Positions 12,967 through 16,840 of a stretch of 16,840 nt of DNA are shown in pieces; within the stretch, counting starts at the first letter, position 1, and the number at the start of each line of letters is the position of its first letter. The stretch lies in contig JACQOB010000131.1 in the NCBI GenBank assembly GCA_016202745.1, forward strand, positions 1 to 16,840. Direction: 5' to 3'. The notes beneath the pieces were generated by a model that worked only from the letters and a program-made list of their open reading frames with translations, searched no databases and was not told the DNA's origin. The position numbers were made by a program, and so were the translations under genes. Source of the DNA: Candidatus Aenigmatarchaeota archaeon. Lineage in GTDB: Archaea > Aenigmatarchaeota > Aenigmatarchaeia > QMZP01.

Positions 12967-14099
12967 AAGAAAGATTCAAGAAGGGGCTTGAAGACGTGGT
13001 CGCATCCGAATCCAGCGTATGTTTCATTGACGGGAAGAAGGGCCAGTTGCTGTACAGGGGCTATGACATAAGGGATCTTGCCGAGCATTCCGCATATGAG
13101 GAGGTTGCCTATTTGCTCCTGTTTGGGAAGCTCCCTGGCAGGAAGGAACTCGGGTCCTTCTCCAATGAGCTTGCCGGCTGCAGGGAACTTCCTGAAAGGC
13201 TTGTTGACATAATGGGGCACTTCTGCAGGAAGCTGCTGCCAATAGACGCCCTGAGATCCTGCGTATCACTTCTGAAATGCTATGACCCTGCTGGCAATGA
13301 CAGGAGCATGGAAGCCAATATAACCAGGGGTGTTGACCTGATAGCAAAATTCCCCACAATAGTGGCGTATTATTACAGAATAAACCAGGAGCTTAAGATA
13401 GTCCATCCGGATAAAAGGCTGGGCCACGCAGAGAACTTCCTTTACATGCTCAGCGGGAAAAAGCCGGACAAGCTGGACGCAAGAATGACGGACCTTGACA
13501 TGGTGCTGCATGCGGAGCACGAATTCAATGCATCCACCTTTGCCGCAAGGGTCACCGCCTCCACGCTGTCAGACATGTATGCGGCCATAACGACAGCCAT
13601 AGGTACGCTTGAGGGGCCTCTCCATGGGGGCGCCGCCTCGGCTGTCGTAAGGATGCTGGATGATATAGGCAACGAAAGGAACGTTGAGGGCTATATCACG
13701 AAAACCCTGGAGAGCCATGGGAAGATAATGGGCGTTGGCCATCGCATCTATAAAACGCTGGACCCGAGGGTGGCAAAGATAAGGGAGCTGGCAAGGCAGG
13801 CTGGCGAAAGGAAGGGTGATTTGAGATACTATAAGATGCTGGTGAAGCTTGAAGATGTTATAAAGAAAGCAGGCCTCAACAAGAAAGGCATATACCCAAA
13901 TGTCGACCTCTACACGGGCGCTGTCTACAAGAACCTGGGCATTCCTGAGGTGCTGTTTGACCCCATGTTTGCGCTGGGGAGGATAGCCGGATGGGTCGCC
14001 CATGTTCTTGAACAATACGGCGATAACAGGCTTATCAGGCCCGTCACGGTCTACACTGGAAAGAAGAACCTGAGGTATATCCCTATAGGAAAAAGGTGA
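12963..14099 (+). CDS. gltA: citrate synthase
   Basis: 378-residue citrate synthase condensing acetyl-CoA and oxaloacetate. The N-terminus SSVCFIDGKKGQLLYRGYDIRDLAEHSAYEEVAYLLLFGKLP is typical of the short archaeal/Gram-positive form. Active-site residues are visible: H186 (AEHEFNAS), H221 (GPLHGGA), H260 (GVGHRIYKTLDPR) and D315 (PNVDLYTG), with a C-terminal GWVAHVLEQYGDNRLIRP. 2-Methylcitrate synthase is closely related and cannot be fully excluded, but the neighbours support the TCA role. It overlaps the upstream dehydrogenase by 4 nt and the downstream malate dehydrogenase by 4 nt, so all three are probably translated from one message. Confidence 0.94.
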   Translation: MKERFKKGLEDVVASESSVCFIDGKKGQLLYRGYDIRDLAEHSAYEEVAYLLLFGKLPGRKELGSFSNELAGCRELPERLVDIMGHFCRKLLPIDALRSCVSLLKCYDPAGNDRSMEANITRGVDLIAKFPTIVAYYYRINQELKIVHPDKRLGHAENFLYMLSGKKPDKLDARMTDLDMVLHAEHEFNASTFAARVTASTLSDMYAAITTAIGTLEGPLHGGAASAVVRMLDDIGNERNVEGYITKTLESHGKIMGVGHRIYKTLDPRVAKIRELARQAGERKGDLRYYKMLVKLEDVIKKAGLNKKGIYPNVDLYTGAVYKNLGIPEVLFDPMFALGRIAGWVAHVLEQYGDNRLIRPVTVYTGKKNLRYIPIGKR

Positions 14100-15019
14100 T
14101 TCAAATCAAGAAGATTACAGTTGTCGGCGCGGGAAAGGTGGGCACTTCAGTGGTGCAGATTCTTGCATATAAGAACCTTGGGGATATCACCCTGGTCAAC
14201 AGGACAGCGGGCAAGGCCCAGGGTATTGCCCTTGACTTGATGGAATCATCCCCCGTGGAAGGGTTTGGGGCCAATATAACCGGGACTGACGATTACAGCC
14301 TGACAAAAGGCTCTGATGTTGTTGTGATAACAGCCGGCTTGCCGAGGAAGGAGGGGATGGGCAGGGATGACCTCCTGCTGCAGAACAAAGCAATAGTTTA
14401 TGACATTGCAAAAAACCTGGCAAAATACTCGCCCAATGCAGTGATAATTGTCGTGACAAACCCGCTTGACGCAATGGCTTATGTCGCCTGGAAGGCCAGC
14501 GGGTTCAAGGAGAATAAGGTTGTAGGCATGGCAGGGATTCTTGACTCTTCCAGGCTCAGGTATTTCATTGCAAAGGAACTGAATGTCCCTCCCAAATCTG
14601 TTTCCGGGATGGTTTTGGGGAGCCATGGCGATTTCATGATCCCGGTTATCAGTTCAATAAAGGTTAATGGGAAGCCCGTAATAAAGTTGCTATCGCAGGA
14701 AAAACTGAACCAGATAATCCAGCGGACAATTGACGCCGGGGCGGAGATAATAAAACTGGAGGGTGATTCTGCTTTTTATGCGCCTGCCTCTTCAGTCGCG
14801 CAGATGGCTGAGGCAATACTGAAGGATAAGAAGACATTTCTTCCGTGTTCCGCTTTTCTTAATGGCGAATACGGAATAAAGGGAATCTTTATCGGGGTTC
14901 CTGCCATGCTCGGAAAGAATGGAATTGAGAAAATAATGAAGCTGGATTTAACCGGGCAGGAATTATCCAGCCTGCAGAAATCCGCTGATGCGATAAGAGA
15001 TATGGTAAGGAAGTTATAG
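14096..15019 (+). CDS. mdh: malate dehydrogenase (LDH-like type)
   Basis: 307-residue dehydrogenase interconverting malate and oxaloacetate. The Rossmann motif VVGAGKVG is at 9-16. R84 and R90 in AGLPRKEGMGRDD identify malate rather than lactate as substrate, since lactate dehydrogenases have Gln at the first position. GILDSSRLRYFIA and GSHGDF with catalytic H177 complete the site. After the second beta strand, where NAD-dependent enzymes have an Asp (VDI), this protein has N35-R36-T37, which suggests NADP(H) preference. The start is GTG at 14096, overlapping the citrate synthase TGA in a GTGA junction; no nearby ATG fits. The flavoprotein gene follows 8 nt later. Confidence 0.92.
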   Translation: MIQIKKITVVGAGKVGTSVVQILAYKNLGDITLVNRTAGKAQGIALDLMESSPVEGFGANITGTDDYSLTKGSDVVVITAGLPRKEGMGRDDLLLQNKAIVYDIAKNLAKYSPNAVIIVVTNPLDAMAYVAWKASGFKENKVVGMAGILDSSRLRYFIAKELNVPPKSVSGMVLGSHGDFMIPVISSIKVNGKPVIKLLSQEKLNQIIQRTIDAGAEIIKLEGDSAFYAPASSVAQMAEAILKDKKTFLPCSAFLNGEYGIKGIFIGVPAMLGKNGIEKIMKLDLTGQELSSLQKSADAIRDMVRKL

Positions 15020-15027
15020 GGATCTGG

Positions 15028-16749
15028 ATGGAAATGCAGACAGAGAAGTGCGACGTTCTGATAATTGGCTCCGGCGGGGCAGGCCTCAGGGCTGCAATAG
15101 AGGCGCATGACAACGGGGCAACTGTTTTTCTTGTGGGGAAGACCCTGCTTGGCAAGGCGCATACTGTCATGGCTGAAGGGGGAATTAACGCCGCCCTCGG
15201 GAACATGGACAAGGAAGACAACTGGAAGGTGCATTTCATGGATACGTGGAGGGAGGGCCAGTATCTGGGCCATCCTAAGGCAGTGGAACTTCTTGCAAAA
15301 AGGGCGCCAGACGCCATACTCGAACTTGAGCAGTGGGGTGCGCTTTTTGACAGGACGCCAGACGGCAAGATAATGCAGAGGCCTTTTGGGGCGCACACGT
15401 ACAGGCGCACATGCCACATAGGCGACAGGACAGGCCTGGAAATCATGACAGTAATGGTGGAGCAGGCAAAAAAGAGGGGAATTAAGAATTTCGAGGAGGT
15501 CTATATAACGCGCCTTCTTTCTGATGGAAAAAAGGTTTCTGGGGCGCTGGGTATTGATATCAAAAAAGGGGAAGGCCTTCTTTTCAACAGCAAAGCTGTT
15601 ATTCTTGCAACAGGGGGGTGCGCCAGGGTATACAGGACAAGCACAAACCCATGGGAGAATGTCGGCGATGGGCATGCATTGGCTTACAATATCGGCGCTG
15701 AACTGCAGGACATGGAGATGATGCAGTTCCATCCCACATCCATGGTGTATCCGGAGACGGCGAAAGGAATACTCGTAACTGAGTCAGTAAGGGGCGAGGG
15801 AGGCACACTCCTGAATTCAAAAGGCGAGAGGTTCATGGAAAAATATGACCCGAACAGGCTTGAGTTGGGCCCAAGGGATGAGGTTGCAAGGGCCATATTC
15901 ACTGAAATACACAAGGGGAACGCCACTTCGCACGGGGGCGTCTGGCTTGACATAACCCACAAGCCAATGGATTACATTCTCAAGAAGCTTCCAAAGATGC
16001 ACAAGCAATTCAAGGATTTCGCTGGTGTGGATATTACAAAGGAAAGGATGGAGGTCGCCCCTGCTGCCCATTATTCAATGGGAGGGGTTGCTGCTGAGCC
16101 CGAGACAGGCTCTATGAGGGTGAAGGGACTGTATGCATGCGGAGAGGTGACTGCAGGCGTGCACGGCGCAAACAGGCTGGGCGGCAATTCGCTTACCGAT
16201 ATACTCGTGTTTGGCAAGATTGCCGGGAAGGAGGCTGCATCATATTCAAAAAACACAACCTTCCCGGGAATACGGGAAAAGGAAATAGAAGATGAGTGGG
16301 AAAACATTACAAGGCCATTCAAGAACAAAGGCAGCAAGCCGCAAAAAATAAAGGGGGAGGTGGCCAGCGTCATGTGGGATAATGTGGGGCTGTTTATGAC
16401 AGAGAAATCGCTTAACAGGGCTTTGGGTGTCCTTGAGAAAAGGAAAAAGGAGCTTGGGAATGTTTCTGTTTCCGGCGGCATGGTGTACAATCCCGAATGG
16501 ATGGACTATCTGGACCTGAGGAGCATGCTTGTCTCATGCGAGGCAATAATACGCTCTGCACTTTTCAGAAAGGAATCGCGTGGTGCCCATTTCAGGGAGG
16601 ATTATCCTGAGAAAAGTAAGGAGTGGCTTGTTAACATATTTGCCGCAAAAAGGGGGGAGAAGATGGTTTTGTATAAGAAGCCTGTCCCACTCCTTACTGA
16701 CGAGCTCAAGGAGGAGCTTGGTGAGTATTATGAAAAAAATAAAGGTTAA
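15028..16749 (+). CDS. succinate dehydrogenase / fumarate reductase flavoprotein subunit
   Basis: 573-residue FAD subunit linking succinate-fumarate conversion to electron transfer. The dinucleotide motif DVLIIGSGGAGLRAAIEA is at 9-26. H45 in GKAHTVMAEGGINAA is at the position of covalent FAD attachment. Further landmarks are MQFHPTSMVYPE, ESVRGEGGTLLNSKGERF, HYSMGGVA and the C-terminal FAD segment GLYACGEVTAGVHGANRLGGNSLTD. Length is usual for SdhA/FrdA. Direction (oxidation or reduction) cannot be told from this subunit. No Tat signal is present, so it should face the cytoplasm. The gene lies 8 nt after mdh, and its 3' end overlaps the iron-sulfur subunit by 20 nt. Confidence 0.94.
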   Translation: MEMQTEKCDVLIIGSGGAGLRAAIEAHDNGATVFLVGKTLLGKAHTVMAEGGINAALGNMDKEDNWKVHFMDTWREGQYLGHPKAVELLAKRAPDAILELEQWGALFDRTPDGKIMQRPFGAHTYRRTCHIGDRTGLEIMTVMVEQAKKRGIKNFEEVYITRLLSDGKKVSGALGIDIKKGEGLLFNSKAVILATGGCARVYRTSTNPWENVGDGHALAYNIGAELQDMEMMQFHPTSMVYPETAKGILVTESVRGEGGTLLNSKGERFMEKYDPNRLELGPRDEVARAIFTEIHKGNATSHGGVWLDITHKPMDYILKKLPKMHKQFKDFAGVDITKERMEVAPAAHYSMGGVAAEPETGSMRVKGLYACGEVTAGVHGANRLGGNSLTDILVFGKIAGKEAASYSKNTTFPGIREKEIEDEWENITRPFKNKGSKPQKIKGEVASVMWDNVGLFMTEKSLNRALGVLEKRKKELGNVSVSGGMVYNPEWMDYLDLRSMLVSCEAIIRSALFRKESRGAHFREDYPEKSKEWLVNIFAAKRGEKMVLYKKPVPLLTDELKEELGEYYEKNKG

Positions 16750-16840
16750 GGTCTTCAGAACAGAAACAGGATTTGCAGAATATGACGTTCCTTATATGGA
16801 AAGGATGCGCGTATTGGACCTGCTTTTCTACATACAGAAC
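16730..16840 (+). CDS. succinate dehydrogenase / fumarate reductase iron-sulfur subunit, N-terminal part
   Basis: Partial gene cut by the window end. From ATG 16730 the frame is open for 37 codons and begins MKKIKVKVFR, then AEYDVPYMERMRVLDLLFYIQ. This matches the start of SdhB/FrdB, where a basic beta strand is followed by a Tyr-x-Val strand and the hydrophobic VLDxL helix that precedes the 2Fe-2S cysteines; those would lie beyond the window. It begins inside the flavoprotein gene (20-nt overlap), a usual arrangement for co-translated subunits. Confidence 0.75.
   Translation, partial: MKKIKVKVFRTETGFAEYDVPYMERMRVLDLLFYIQN

Noticed and set aside
14776..15732. 318-codon open frame on the minus strand
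   Set aside because: Antisense to mdh and the flavoprotein gene, both firmly identified; Cys/Pro/His-rich, non-protein-like composition.

Overview
The window looks like chromosomal DNA from an archaeon. The threonyl-tRNA synthetase is the archaeal type, with the deacylase-like N-terminal editing domain. Many genes have a TATA-like box about 25 nt before the start codon and little or no leader. The tRNA gene carries no encoded CCA and appears to contain archaeal-type introns. Dense packing, tRNA introns at non-anticodon positions and a TCA-type operon fit a small-genome lineage such as Micrarchaeota or another DPANN-like group, but no marker here settles the phylum.

Left part (1-6475): a thioredoxin-like redoxin gene (+); a block of tandem hairpin repeats; a PurE-PurC fusion (-); a small two-helix membrane protein (+); an unrecognised 105-residue protein (-); a ten-helix DMT/EamA transporter (+) followed by a small C39-peptidase-like protein that seems to lack the catalytic His; and thrS (-).

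Middle (6476-7003): after the thrS promoter come a nested pair of palindromic elements and a tRNA-Gln(CUG) gene spread over 233 bp. Its parts join into a complete cloverleaf only if about 46 nt are removed from the D-loop and 114 nt from the T-loop. The D-loop insert belongs to a hairpin family that also occurs in two intergenic regions of this window. A second palindrome family sits in frame inside thrS and, nested in a copy of itself, just upstream of the tRNA.

Right part: a purine operon (extended purN, a purS-purL fusion, purQ) and, after a small convergent membrane-protein gene, a tightly overlapping central-carbon operon: isocitrate dehydrogenase-like, citrate synthase, malate dehydrogenase, succinate dehydrogenase/fumarate reductase flavoprotein, and the start of the iron-sulfur subunit, cut by the window end.

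Together purN, purSL, purQ and the distant purEC cover the formyl transfer, amidation, carboxylation and SAICAR steps of IMP synthesis. The carbon operon makes citrate and interconverts malate/oxaloacetate and succinate/fumarate, with coenzyme-site residues suggesting NADP(H) use in two enzymes. The most unusual content is the interrupted tRNA and the palindromic elements that occur in tRNA, intergenic and protein-coding positions.
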